DNA of 28,756 nt from DATDOY01 sp035293045 (GTDB taxonomy: Bacteria; Actinomycetota; Acidimicrobiia; IMCC26256; JACPCJ01), in contig DATDOY010000200.1 of assembly GCA_035293045.1 (NCBI GenBank), positions 1 through 28,756 on the forward strand, written 5' to 3'. The notes below the pieces were generated by a model that was not told where the DNA came from, ran no database searches, and saw only the letters and a list, made by a program, of their open reading frames with translations. A program made the position numbers and the translations under genes. Positions within the stretch are counted from its first letter, which is position 1. Every line of letters starts with the position of its first letter. Below are positions 14,400 to 22,484 of this stretch, one piece after another.

Positions 14400-16594
14400 C
14401 CTCCGCGTCCCAGCAGGCCGCCGAACGACTTCGCCGCCTCCGCGTCGCGAGACTTCCCGGCTACGAGACCGACCGGCGCGCGCAAGCCGCGTGGTGGGCG
14501 GGGATCGCGTTCGTCGGGTGGCTGCTCGTCGGGGCGCTCATGCCGCGCGGCGCGCCGCTCGCCATCATCGTCATCGGCGCCGTGCTCGGGACGGTCACCG
14601 CCCTCATGGCGATGGGACTGATCCTCGTCTACCGCACGAACCGCATCATCAACTTCGCGCAAGGAAGCCTCGGCGGCGTCGGCGGCGTGCTGACCGTGAA
14701 CCTCTTCCTGGTCAAGGGGTGGAACTACTTCGCCGCCGTCGGAGCCGGGCTGGTGGTGGGCATCGCGGTGGGCGGGATCACCGAGATCCTCGTCATCCGC
14801 CGCTTCCGCAACTCCCCGCGCCTCGTCCTCACGGTCGCCACCATCGGTCTCGCGCAGATCCTCGGCGCCTTCGAGTTGCTCATCCCCATCTGGATGGGCT
14901 CGGAAGGGCTCATCCTGTCGGGATTCGAGACCCCGATCGGAGTGGAGTTCTCCCTCCACCCGTTGATCTTCACGGGCAACCACGTGCTCATCGTCCTCGC
15001 CGTGCCGCTTGTCATCGCGGGGCTGGCGTGGTTCCTCCTCCGCACCGACTCCGGCGTCGCGGTGCGAGCCTCGGCCGAGAACGCGGACCGAGCGCTGCTC
15101 CTCGGCATCCCGATCCGGCGCCTCTCGACCATCGTGTGGATGGTGGCGGCGGGGCTGTCCACGCTCACCTTCGTGTTGAAGGCCCCCTTCTCCGGCGTGA
15201 CGCCCAATGTTCTCGCCGGTCCGACGATCCTGCTCCCGGCCCTCGCCGCCGCGGTGATCGCGCGGATGGAGTCGCTGCCGACGGCGGTCGTCGCCGGCGT
15301 CGGACTCGGCATCCTCGAGCAGCTCGTGCTGTGGAACTGGGAGGCGGCGTCGGCGACCGACATGGCGTTCCTCCTCGTGATCCTCGGGGCCCTGCTCGCC
15401 CAACGGCACCGACTGTCGCGGGGTGAGGACAGCGGCACTTCGACGTGGTCGGCGGTCGCCACGGTCCGCCCCATCCCCAAGGAACTCCGCGGGTTCCCCG
15501 AAGTGCGCTACGGGCGGGTCGCCCTCATGCTCGCCGTGGCCATCTTCGCCATTGCCCTCCCGACCCAGGTCGCCCCGAGCACCGCCGGACTCATGGCCTT
15601 CGCCTTGCTCTGGGGGATCGTCGCCGTCTCGCTCGTCGTGCTGACGGGATGGGGCGGGAGCATCAGCCTCGGCCAGTTCGCCTTCGTGGGAACGGGCGCC
15701 GTCGTGGCGGGCAACCTCATGGTGCGCACCGGTCTCGACTACTTCCTCGTCCTCGTCGTGGCGGCGGTGGTCGGAGCCGTGCTCGCCATGCTCGTCGGCC
15801 TCCCGGCCCTGAGGATCAAGGGACCATTCCTCGCCGTCACCACCCTCGGCCTCGCCGTCGCCTTCGACTCCTACCTCCTCAACCCCGTGAACTTCCGGGG
15901 CCTCATCCAACAAAACGTCACCCGACCCGTCGTCTTCGACCGCTTCGACCTCGACAGCGACGTCGTTGCGTATTACCTGTGCCTCTTCTTTCTGGTGGTC
16001 GCCCTCACGCTGGCGGCGGGGGTGCGCCGCGCCCGGAGCGGACGCGTCCTCATCGCCACTCGCGACAACGAGCGCGCCGCCGAAGCAATGGGCGTCCCGA
16101 CCACCCGCGTCAAACTCACGGGCTTTCTCCTCGCCGGCGCGTTTGCCGGCCTCGCCGGCGGCCTCTACGTGATGATGCTGCAAGGCACGCGCGTCGGCAG
16201 CTTCCAGCCCGTGTCGAGCCTCGAAGTCTTCTCGATGGCCGTGATCGGCGGGGTCGGTTCCACAACCGGCGTGCTGCTCGGCGTGTTCGCACTCCGATGG
16301 GTGGAGCAACTCGTGAGCTCGACGGTGCGGCTCCTCGTCACCGGCACCGGTCTCCTCGTCATCCTGTACGCACTCCCCGGGGGACTCGGACAAGCGGTCC
16401 TCAACCTGCGCGACCGCGCCCTTCGGATCGTGGCCCGGCGACACGGTGTCGTCGTGCCGAGCCTGCTCGCCGATCGCCGCGATGACCTCGGGCCGGACGA
16501 TGCGGACGCCACCGACGAGCTCGCCGACGACGTCGACCTGCTCCGGGGGGCGCTCGAGGAGCCCGTGCGGGCCGGACGGGCGGGACGACCATGA
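14396..16594 (+). CDS. LivH-LivM fused ABC permease (operon 1)
   Basis: 732 residues. The first half (about 40-335) is LivH-like, with the cytoplasmic loop motif GVAVRASAENADRALLLGIPIRRLSTIVW. The second half (about 370-690) is LivM-like, with GWGGSISLGQFAFVGTGA and the coupling loop SGRVLIATRDNERAAEAMGVPTTRVKLTGF. The two permease subunits that are normally separate are therefore one chain, giving a complete membrane channel of roughly 16 or more helices. The C-terminal tail is cytoplasmic and acidic (DDLGPDDADATDELADDVD). It overlaps the genes on both sides by four bases (GTGA with the binding protein, ATGA with the ATPase). The close paralogue is at 20030-22267. Confidence 0.92.
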   Translation: MTSASQQAAERLRRLRVARLPGYETDRRAQAAWWAGIAFVGWLLVGALMPRGAPLAIIVIGAVLGTVTALMAMGLILVYRTNRIINFAQGSLGGVGGVLTVNLFLVKGWNYFAAVGAGLVVGIAVGGITEILVIRRFRNSPRLVLTVATIGLAQILGAFELLIPIWMGSEGLILSGFETPIGVEFSLHPLIFTGNHVLIVLAVPLVIAGLAWFLLRTDSGVAVRASAENADRALLLGIPIRRLSTIVWMVAAGLSTLTFVLKAPFSGVTPNVLAGPTILLPALAAAVIARMESLPTAVVAGVGLGILEQLVLWNWEAASATDMAFLLVILGALLAQRHRLSRGEDSGTSTWSAVATVRPIPKELRGFPEVRYGRVALMLAVAIFAIALPTQVAPSTAGLMAFALLWGIVAVSLVVLTGWGGSISLGQFAFVGTGAVVAGNLMVRTGLDYFLVLVVAAVVGAVLAMLVGLPALRIKGPFLAVTTLGLAVAFDSYLLNPVNFRGLIQQNVTRPVVFDRFDLDSDVVAYYLCLFFLVVALTLAAGVRRARSGRVLIATRDNERAAEAMGVPTTRVKLTGFLLAGAFAGLAGGLYVMMLQGTRVGSFQPVSSLEVFSMAVIGGVGSTTGVLLGVFALRWVEQLVSSTVRLLVTGTGLLVILYALPGGLGQAVLNLRDRALRIVARRHGVVVPSLLADRRDDLGPDDADATDELADDVDLLRGALEEPVRAGRAGRP

Positions 16595-18246
16595 GTCCGG
16601 GCCCCGCTCCCCTCCTCGAAGTCCGCGACCTCGACGTCTCCTACGGGCCGGTGCAGGTGCTGTTCGGCGTCGATTTCGCGGTGGCCGAAGGCGAGGTCGT
16701 GGCGCTCCTCGGCACCAACGGCGCGGGAAAGTCGACGCTGCTGAAAGCGGTCGCCGGACTGCTCCCACCCGATCGCGGCAGCATCCGCCTCGGCGGGCAC
16801 GACGTCACCGGACGGCCCGCCGATCGCGTCGCCCACCTCGGAGGCTCGCTCATGCCGGGCGGCAAGGGCGTGTTTCCCACCCTCTCCGTCAGCGACAACC
16901 TGCGATTGGCCGGTTGGATGCTGCGCAAGGATCGCGACGCCCTCGAGGAAGCACGCCGCGGCGTGCTCGACCTGTTCCCCATCCTCGACGAGCGTCAGGG
17001 CCAGCTCGCGGGCGACCTGTCGGGCGGTGAACAGCAGATGCTGTCGTTGGCCCAGGCCTTCATGACGCGCCCGCGCATCATGATGCTCGACGAGCTGAGC
17101 CTCGGCCTCGCTCCCACCGTCGTCGCATCCCTGCTCGACGTCGTCGACCGCATCCACGACACCGGCGTGACGCTCGTGATCGTCGAGCAGTCCATCAACG
17201 TCGCGCTCCGCCTCGCCCGCCGTGCCGTCTTCATGGAAAAGGGCGAGGTGCGGTTCGAAGGACCCACCGACGAACTCCTCGCTCGCCCCGACATCCTGCG
17301 CTCGGTCTTCATCGCCGGCGCGGGCTCTGTCGTCGCCGACCAGCAGGGTCGCACGCGTCGCGCTGGTCCGAAACCCGCGGGGCGAACGCGCGCCCACCGG
17401 TCACGAAGCGACGGCGCCGTCCTCGAGACGTTCGAGATCACCAAGCGCTTCGGGGGCATCCGAGCGGTCGACGGTGTGAGTCTGGCGCTCGGGAAGGGGG
17501 AGATCTTCGGCCTCATCGGTCACAACGGCGCCGGCAAGACCACCCTCTTCGACTGCATCTCGGGGTTCCTCCCGCTCGACGGGGGCCGCGTCGTGTTCCA
17601 GGACACCGACCTCACGGAACTGCCCGCCAACGCTCGCGCCACGGCGGGCCTGGGGCGGTCGTTTCAGGACGCCCGCCTGTTCCCGGGGCTCACCGTCGAA
17701 GAGACCATCGCCGTGGCGCTCGAGCGCCACCTCGAATCTCGCGACATGGTGGCCGCCGCCTTCTGGCTCCCGGCCACCGAGGAGTCGGAGTGGAAGGCCG
17801 GCCGTCGGGTCGACGAACTGATCGACCTCATGGGGTTGCGCGCCTACGCCGAGAAGCTGACCGGCGAGTTGTCGACCGGGACGCGCCGGATCGTCGACCT
17901 CGCCTGCGTGATGGCCCAGGACCCGCCGGTCGTGCTGCTCGACGAGCCCTCGGCGGGCATCGCCCAGAAGGAAACCGAGGCGCTCGGCCCGCTCTTGCAG
18001 CGCGTGCAGGCGCACACGGGGTGTTCGATCCTCATCATCGAACACGACATGCCATTGCTCTCGTCGCTCTGCGATCGCATGGCATGCCTCGAACTCGGGA
18101 GCGTGATCGCGGAGGGAACGCCGAACGACGTGCTGACGCACCCGAGGGTGATCGAGAGTTATCTGGGAACGGACGACACCGCGATCTTCCGCTCCGGGAA
18201 GGCGGGCGCCCGGAGGCGCCGACCGCGGACCGCCAAGGTTCGCTGA
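16591..18246 (+). CDS. LivF-LivG fused ABC ATPase (operon 1)
   Basis: 551 residues with two nucleotide-binding domains. Domain 1 (about 8-240, LivF-like) has Walker A GTNGAGKST, signature LSGGEQQ, Walker B IMMLDELS and VEQSINVAL in the H-loop region, as in LivF. Domain 2 (about 272-530, LivG-like) has Walker A GHNGAGKTT, Walker B VVLLDEPSAGI and switch His in IIEHD, but its signature is LSTGTRR rather than LSGGQ/LSYGQ. The LivF loop usually reading PEGR is PGGKGVFPTL here. Both variants are shared with the paralogue at 18267-20030, so they are family features, not errors. A basic linker (RRAGPKPAGRTRAHR) joins the domains. The ATG overlaps the permease stop (ATGA). Confidence 0.93.
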   Translation: MSPGPAPLLEVRDLDVSYGPVQVLFGVDFAVAEGEVVALLGTNGAGKSTLLKAVAGLLPPDRGSIRLGGHDVTGRPADRVAHLGGSLMPGGKGVFPTLSVSDNLRLAGWMLRKDRDALEEARRGVLDLFPILDERQGQLAGDLSGGEQQMLSLAQAFMTRPRIMMLDELSLGLAPTVVASLLDVVDRIHDTGVTLVIVEQSINVALRLARRAVFMEKGEVRFEGPTDELLARPDILRSVFIAGAGSVVADQQGRTRRAGPKPAGRTRAHRSRSDGAVLETFEITKRFGGIRAVDGVSLALGKGEIFGLIGHNGAGKTTLFDCISGFLPLDGGRVVFQDTDLTELPANARATAGLGRSFQDARLFPGLTVEETIAVALERHLESRDMVAAAFWLPATEESEWKAGRRVDELIDLMGLRAYAEKLTGELSTGTRRIVDLACVMAQDPPVVLLDEPSAGIAQKETEALGPLLQRVQAHTGCSILIIEHDMPLLSSLCDRMACLELGSVIAEGTPNDVLTHPRVIESYLGTDDTAIFRSGKAGARRRRPRTAKVR

Positions 18247-18266
18247 TCGCCGAGAGGACTGCGCGC

Positions 18267-20030
18267 CTACGAACGCGGCCGGGCGACACGCGGGGATCTA
18301 CGCGACCCCGTTCGCGACGCCGCCGCCTTGCGCCGGGGCTTCTTGGCGCCCTCCGAGCCCGACCGGAAGATGGCCGACTCGTCGGTGCCGAGGTAGCTCT
18401 CGATGACCCGTGGGTCGTTGAGCACTTCCTCGGGGGTCCCCTCGGCGATGACCTGGCCCAACTCGAGGCAGTAGATGCGGTCGCAAAGGAAGGCCATGAG
18501 CGGCATGTCGTGTTCGATGATGAGGATCGAACACCCCGTGTACTCCTGCACCCGCTTGAGCATGGGGCCGAGCGCTTCGGTCTCCTTTTGCGCCACGCCC
18601 CCCGACGGCTCGTCGAGGATCAGCACGTCGGGGTCCTGCGCCAGCATGCACGCCAGCTCGACGATGCGCCGGGTGCCGGTCGACAGCTCTCCGACGAACT
18701 TCTGCCGGAACGATGACAGGCCCATCAGCTCGATCAGCTCGTCGACCCGCTCGGCGGCGGCCAGCTCGGACTCGTAGGACGCCGGCAAGGAGAACGCCGC
18801 CGCCACGATGTCCTTGTTGGCGAGGTGACGCTCGAGCGCCACGGCGACGGTCTCGGCCGTGGTGAGCGACGGGAACAGCTTGGCCTCTTGGAACGACCGG
18901 CCCATGCGGGCGGCGGCTCGCTCGTGCGGCTCCCACGTCGAGACGTCGGTGCCCCGCATGAGGATGCGACCGCCGTCGATCTTGTGGAATCCGGAGACGC
19001 AGTCGAAGAGCGTGGTCTTGCCGGCGCCGTTCTGGCCGATCAGCCCGAGGATCTCGCCCTCGCGCAACGCGACGTTCACGCCGTCGACGGCGCGGATTCC
19101 CCCGAACCGCTTGACGACCTCGACGCATTCGAGCACCAGCGGCGCGTCGGGGCCTGGCGCAACGTGCTCGGCCTGCTTGGCGGCCTTGGCGACCTTCTCT
19201 TTGGCTTTGGTGGGCCCGCCGTCGTCGCCCGCACCCGCGGACGCGCCGGCGATGAAGACCGATCGCAGGATGTCGGGGCGTTCGAGCAGGTCGCGGGTGG
19301 CGCCCTCGAACCGCACCTCGCCCTTTTCCATGAAGACGGCGCGCTCGGCGAGGTTGAGCGCCACGTTGACCGACTGCTCGACGATGATCATGGTCACGCC
19401 GGTTTCATGGATCTGGTGGACGACCTCGATCAGCTCGCCCACGATCGTGGGGGCGAGACCGAGGCTCAGCTCGTCGATCATCAACAGCTTCGGGTCGCTC
19501 ATGAGCGCCATGCCGAGGGTGAGCATCTGCTGCTCGCCGCCCGACATGTTCCCGGCCATCTCGCCGTAACGCTCACGGAGAATCGGGAACAGGTTGAGCA
19601 CGCGCTCGAGCTGTTCTTCGGTGCGTTGCTTGTCGTCGCGGAACAGCCACTGGGCGAGGCGCAGGTTGTTCTCGATGGTGAGGGTCGGGAACACGCCCTT
19701 GCCGCCGGGCATCTGCATCACGCCCTGGGCGGCGATCTTGTGGGCGGGAACGTTGGTGACGTCGACGCCGTCGAGCTCGACGGTTCCCCGCCGCGGCTTG
19801 TGCAGCCCGGAGATCGCCTTCAGCAGGGTGGATTTCCCCGCGCCGTTCGTGCCGAGGAGGGCGACGAGTTCGCCCCGCTGGATCTCGAGGTCGACGCCGA
19901 ACAGCACCTGGACCGGGCCGTACGCCACGTCGACGCTGCTGCAGCGAAGGAGGGGTGCATCGTTGGAGACGTGACCGTTTCCCTCGGGGCGTCGAGCCCG
20001 GGCGCGAATGCGCGACGTGATGGCGGCCAT
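18267..20030 (-). CDS. LivF-LivG fused ABC ATPase (operon 2)
   Basis: 587 residues, paralogue of 16591-18246 with the same domain order. LivF-like domain: GTNGAGKST, MSGGEQQ, LMIDELS, VEQSVNVAL, PGGKGVFPTL. LivG-like domain: GQNGAGKTT, LSTGTRR, LILDEPSGGV, IIEHD. The linker is Ala/Lys-rich (TKAKEKVAKAAKQAEH) and the C-terminal tail strongly basic (KKPRRKAAASRTGSRRSPRVARPRS). The ATG at 20030 shares one base with the permease TGA (TGATG) and is preceded by GGGGAGGGG. It ends 20 bases from the stop of the operon 1 ATPase in convergent orientation. It should power the permease encoded just upstream. Cross-use with operon 1 is possible but unknown. Confidence 0.93.
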   Translation of the reverse strand: MAAITSRIRARARRPEGNGHVSNDAPLLRCSSVDVAYGPVQVLFGVDLEIQRGELVALLGTNGAGKSTLLKAISGLHKPRRGTVELDGVDVTNVPAHKIAAQGVMQMPGGKGVFPTLTIENNLRLAQWLFRDDKQRTEEQLERVLNLFPILRERYGEMAGNMSGGEQQMLTLGMALMSDPKLLMIDELSLGLAPTIVGELIEVVHQIHETGVTMIIVEQSVNVALNLAERAVFMEKGEVRFEGATRDLLERPDILRSVFIAGASAGAGDDGGPTKAKEKVAKAAKQAEHVAPGPDAPLVLECVEVVKRFGGIRAVDGVNVALREGEILGLIGQNGAGKTTLFDCVSGFHKIDGGRILMRGTDVSTWEPHERAAARMGRSFQEAKLFPSLTTAETVAVALERHLANKDIVAAAFSLPASYESELAAAERVDELIELMGLSSFRQKFVGELSTGTRRIVELACMLAQDPDVLILDEPSGGVAQKETEALGPMLKRVQEYTGCSILIIEHDMPLMAFLCDRIYCLELGQVIAEGTPEEVLNDPRVIESYLGTDESAIFRSGSEGAKKPRRKAAASRTGSRRSPRVARPRS

Positions 20031-22267
20031 CAGCCCCTCCCCGTTCCTACCCGACGCGCTCGGCGAGCGGGTGGCGGCGCGTCGTCGTCCCGATCGCCCG
20101 AATCCGCGTCATCGTCGAGCGTCGCGAGGGCGCCCGACATGACCTCGCTCACGTCCTCGGGCGTGTCGGCGAGCTCGTCGTCGCCCGAAACCAGTCGCTT
20201 GTCCTCGAACAGGCTCGGGACGTGGATGCCCTTCCATTCGGCGAGGCGGCGCAGCGCCTTGTCGCGGAGGTTGAGGAACGGCTGGGCGAACCCGCCCGGG
20301 ATGATCATGAGCACGAACAACAGGCCGGCGCCGGTGGCGATGAGGCGCGCCGACCCCGAGACGTATTGCTCGAGCCAGCGGAAGAAGAAGACGCCCGAGA
20401 CGGCGCCTCCGATGGAACCGAGGCCACCGATCGTCGCCATCGAGAAGACCTGGAGGCTCATCTCCGGTCGGAACGTCCCCGAGCCGGCCCCGTTGATCAG
20501 CTCCACGTACAGGGCGCCGGCGATCCCGGCGATGATGCCGGAGAACACGAATCCCGTCAGCCGCACCGCCGTGGTGGGGACGGAGGCAGCGGCCGCGGCG
20601 CGCTGGTTGTCCTTGGTGGCGATCAACACGCGGCCGCTGCGCGTCTTGCGCACCTTGCCGGCGACGAGCACCGAGAGCGCGAAGAAGACCAGGCACAGGT
20701 AATAGAAGGTGATGTGGACGTCGAGGTCCCAGCGCTGGAAGAGGGTCTGGCGCGGCACGTCGGTCTGCACGATCGACGGGAGGGTGTTGGGGTTGAGGAA
20801 GTAGCTGTCGAGCGCGACGGCGAAGGCGAGGGTCGTGACGGCGAGGAACAACCCGCGGATGCGCAGCGCCGGGAGGCCGACGGCGAGGGCGGTGAGGCCG
20901 CCTGCGATGCCCGCGACGGCGAGCACGACGAAGAGGTCGACGTTGTAGCGAACCACCAAGTTGCCGGCGGTGATGCCGCCCACCCCGACCATGGCGAACT
21001 GGCCGAGGCTGATGTTGCCACCCCACCCCGTGAGAACGACCAGCGACACCGCCACCATCCCCCAGATGAGCGCGGAACTCGCCAGGATCTGGCTGCCGAC
21101 GCTCCACCCCTGGGGAAGGAAGATCGCCAGCGTCACCAACAGCAGGCCGCCGCCGATCTTGACGGCGCGCACCTCCGGCAGTCGACGCAACTCGATGGGG
21201 ACGCGCCGCACCGCCTCGGCCATCGACCACGTGCTCTCGCCGGCGTCCTCGGCGCGTGAGAGCACGTCGCGCTGGACGAGGAGTCCGACGAGGATGACGA
21301 TCAGAAACGCCACGTCGTTGGTCGAGGCCTGGCTGGTGTTCCAGAAGGTGACCTGCTCGACGATGCCGAGGCCGATGCCCGCGATGAAGGCGCGGGGCAG
21401 CGATTCCATACGCGCGAGGACGGCGGCTGCGAGCGCCGGCAAGAGGAGCGTCGTTCCGCCGAGGGCGGTCGACACCGCGCCGGCGAACGGGGCCTTGAGG
21501 GCGAAGGTGAGCGACGCCAGGCCGCCGGCGATGATCCAGACGAGGGTGGCCAGTCGCTGGATCGGAATCCCGAGGAGCATCGCCCGGTCGCGGTTCTCGG
21601 CCGCCGCCCGCACCGCCACTCCCGCGTCGGTGCGCAGCAGGAACCACGCCAGGAGGGCGATGATCGGCGGCACCGCCGCGATGATCAGCAGGTGGTCGCC
21701 GTTGAAGAGCACGGGGTCGATGCTGCGGTGGATGTCGCTGATCGGCGTCTCCAAGCCACCGATGAGGCCACCCTGCGACGACCCGAACCATTGGGGGATG
21801 AGCAGCTGGATCCCGCCGAACACCTGGGCGAGGCCGATGGTGGCGACGGTCAACACGAGGCGCGACGAGTTGCGGAAGCGACGGATGATGAGGACCTCGG
21901 TGAGCCCACCGATGAGGATGCCGCACAGGGTGCCGAGGATGATCGAGAGGAAGTAGTTCCAGTGCCACTCGAGGAAGAGGTGGACGGCGAGCACGCCGCC
22001 GACGCCGCCCATCGCCGCGTAGGCGAAGTTGATGATGCGGTCGGTGCGGTAGGTGAGGATCAGCCCCATGGCGAGGAGCGCCGTCACCGTGCCGAACACC
22101 ACGCCCTGGAGGACGATGCCGAGCGGCGCGCCGTCGGGAAGGAAGGTCCCCGCCGCCAGCCACGCCACAAACGTCGCCACCACCCAGAACCCGATCTTGC
22201 CAGGGCGATTCGCCGTGACGGCCTTGTACCGCCGCCGCAGTTCGTCCGGCGCGATCTGATTCAGCAC
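20030..22267 (-). CDS. LivH-LivM fused ABC permease (operon 2)
   Basis: 745 residues, paralogue of 14396-16594 with a LivH-like half (GVAVRAAAENRDRAMLLGIPIQRLATLVW) and a LivM-like half (GWGGNISLGQFAMVGVGG, SGRVLIATKDNQRAAAAASVPTTAVRLTGF). The cytoplasmic C-terminal tail is very acidic (GDDELADTPEDVSEV, DDDADSGDRDDD) and then basic. GTG at 22267 is preferred because AGGGGA lies six bases upstream. An in-frame GTG at 22282 would give 750 residues but has no good ribosome-binding site. Unlike in operon 1, it does not overlap the binding-protein gene: 217 bases, mostly the inverted-repeat element at 22304-22471, separate them. Its TGA shares a base with the ATPase ATG. Confidence 0.9.
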   Translation of the reverse strand: MLNQIAPDELRRRYKAVTANRPGKIGFWVVATFVAWLAAGTFLPDGAPLGIVLQGVVFGTVTALLAMGLILTYRTDRIINFAYAAMGGVGGVLAVHLFLEWHWNYFLSIILGTLCGILIGGLTEVLIIRRFRNSSRLVLTVATIGLAQVFGGIQLLIPQWFGSSQGGLIGGLETPISDIHRSIDPVLFNGDHLLIIAAVPPIIALLAWFLLRTDAGVAVRAAAENRDRAMLLGIPIQRLATLVWIIAGGLASLTFALKAPFAGAVSTALGGTTLLLPALAAAVLARMESLPRAFIAGIGLGIVEQVTFWNTSQASTNDVAFLIVILVGLLVQRDVLSRAEDAGESTWSMAEAVRRVPIELRRLPEVRAVKIGGGLLLVTLAIFLPQGWSVGSQILASSALIWGMVAVSLVVLTGWGGNISLGQFAMVGVGGITAGNLVVRYNVDLFVVLAVAGIAGGLTALAVGLPALRIRGLFLAVTTLAFAVALDSYFLNPNTLPSIVQTDVPRQTLFQRWDLDVHITFYYLCLVFFALSVLVAGKVRKTRSGRVLIATKDNQRAAAAASVPTTAVRLTGFVFSGIIAGIAGALYVELINGAGSGTFRPEMSLQVFSMATIGGLGSIGGAVSGVFFFRWLEQYVSGSARLIATGAGLLFVLMIIPGGFAQPFLNLRDKALRRLAEWKGIHVPSLFEDKRLVSGDDELADTPEDVSEVMSGALATLDDDADSGDRDDDAPPPARRARRVGTGRG

Positions 22268-22303
22268 GCTGCTTCCCCTCACGATGGCAGGCTCACCTGT
22301 CCT

Positions 22304-22471
22304 CTAGTGTCCCGCGTCCGAAATACGTTGATGAAAGCGACGAGGCGAGGGCGGGATCTGGCGAGGACGCAGGACGAAGGAGGTGCCAGGGGCACCTTCG
22401 AGGACGAGGACGAAGCCAGGCACGTCAGTCGCCCGGCGATTTCGCGGCGTATTTCGGACGCGGGACACTAG
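22304..22471. mobile_element. MITE-like element with 24-bp perfect terminal inverted repeats
   Basis: The sequence 22304-22327 (starting CTAGTGTCCCGCGTCC) is exactly the reverse complement of 22448-22471, giving a 168-bp element. The interior has no gene but contains a second small hairpin GGTGCC-AGG-GGCACC (22382-22396) and GA-rich repeats (GAGGACG several times). A CTC trinucleotide flanks both sides (22302-22304 and 22472-22474) and could be a target duplication, though it overlaps one terminal base. It lies between the binding-protein stop and the permease start of operon 2, a junction that is a 4-base overlap in operon 1. This indicates insertion into a once-tight junction. No transposase is present, so mobility would need one elsewhere. 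Confidence 0.75.
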
Positions 22472-22484
22472 CTCGGCGGTTCGT

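Noticed and set aside
14351..16768. An 805-codon open frame on the minus strand across the operon 1 permease gene
   Set aside because: It lies antisense to a clearly real fused permease. Its product is a low-complexity run of Asp, Glu, Gly, His and Arg, as expected from reading GC-rich coding DNA backwards.
22268..22282. Upstream GTG start for the operon 2 permease
   Set aside because: It lacks a ribosome-binding site, whereas the GTG at 22267 has AGGGGA at proper spacing. The five-residue difference remains uncertain.
22304..22471. Small gene inside the inverted-repeat element
   Set aside because: No frame has both a ribosome-binding site and a plausible protein. The interior is GA-rich repeat and hairpin sequence.
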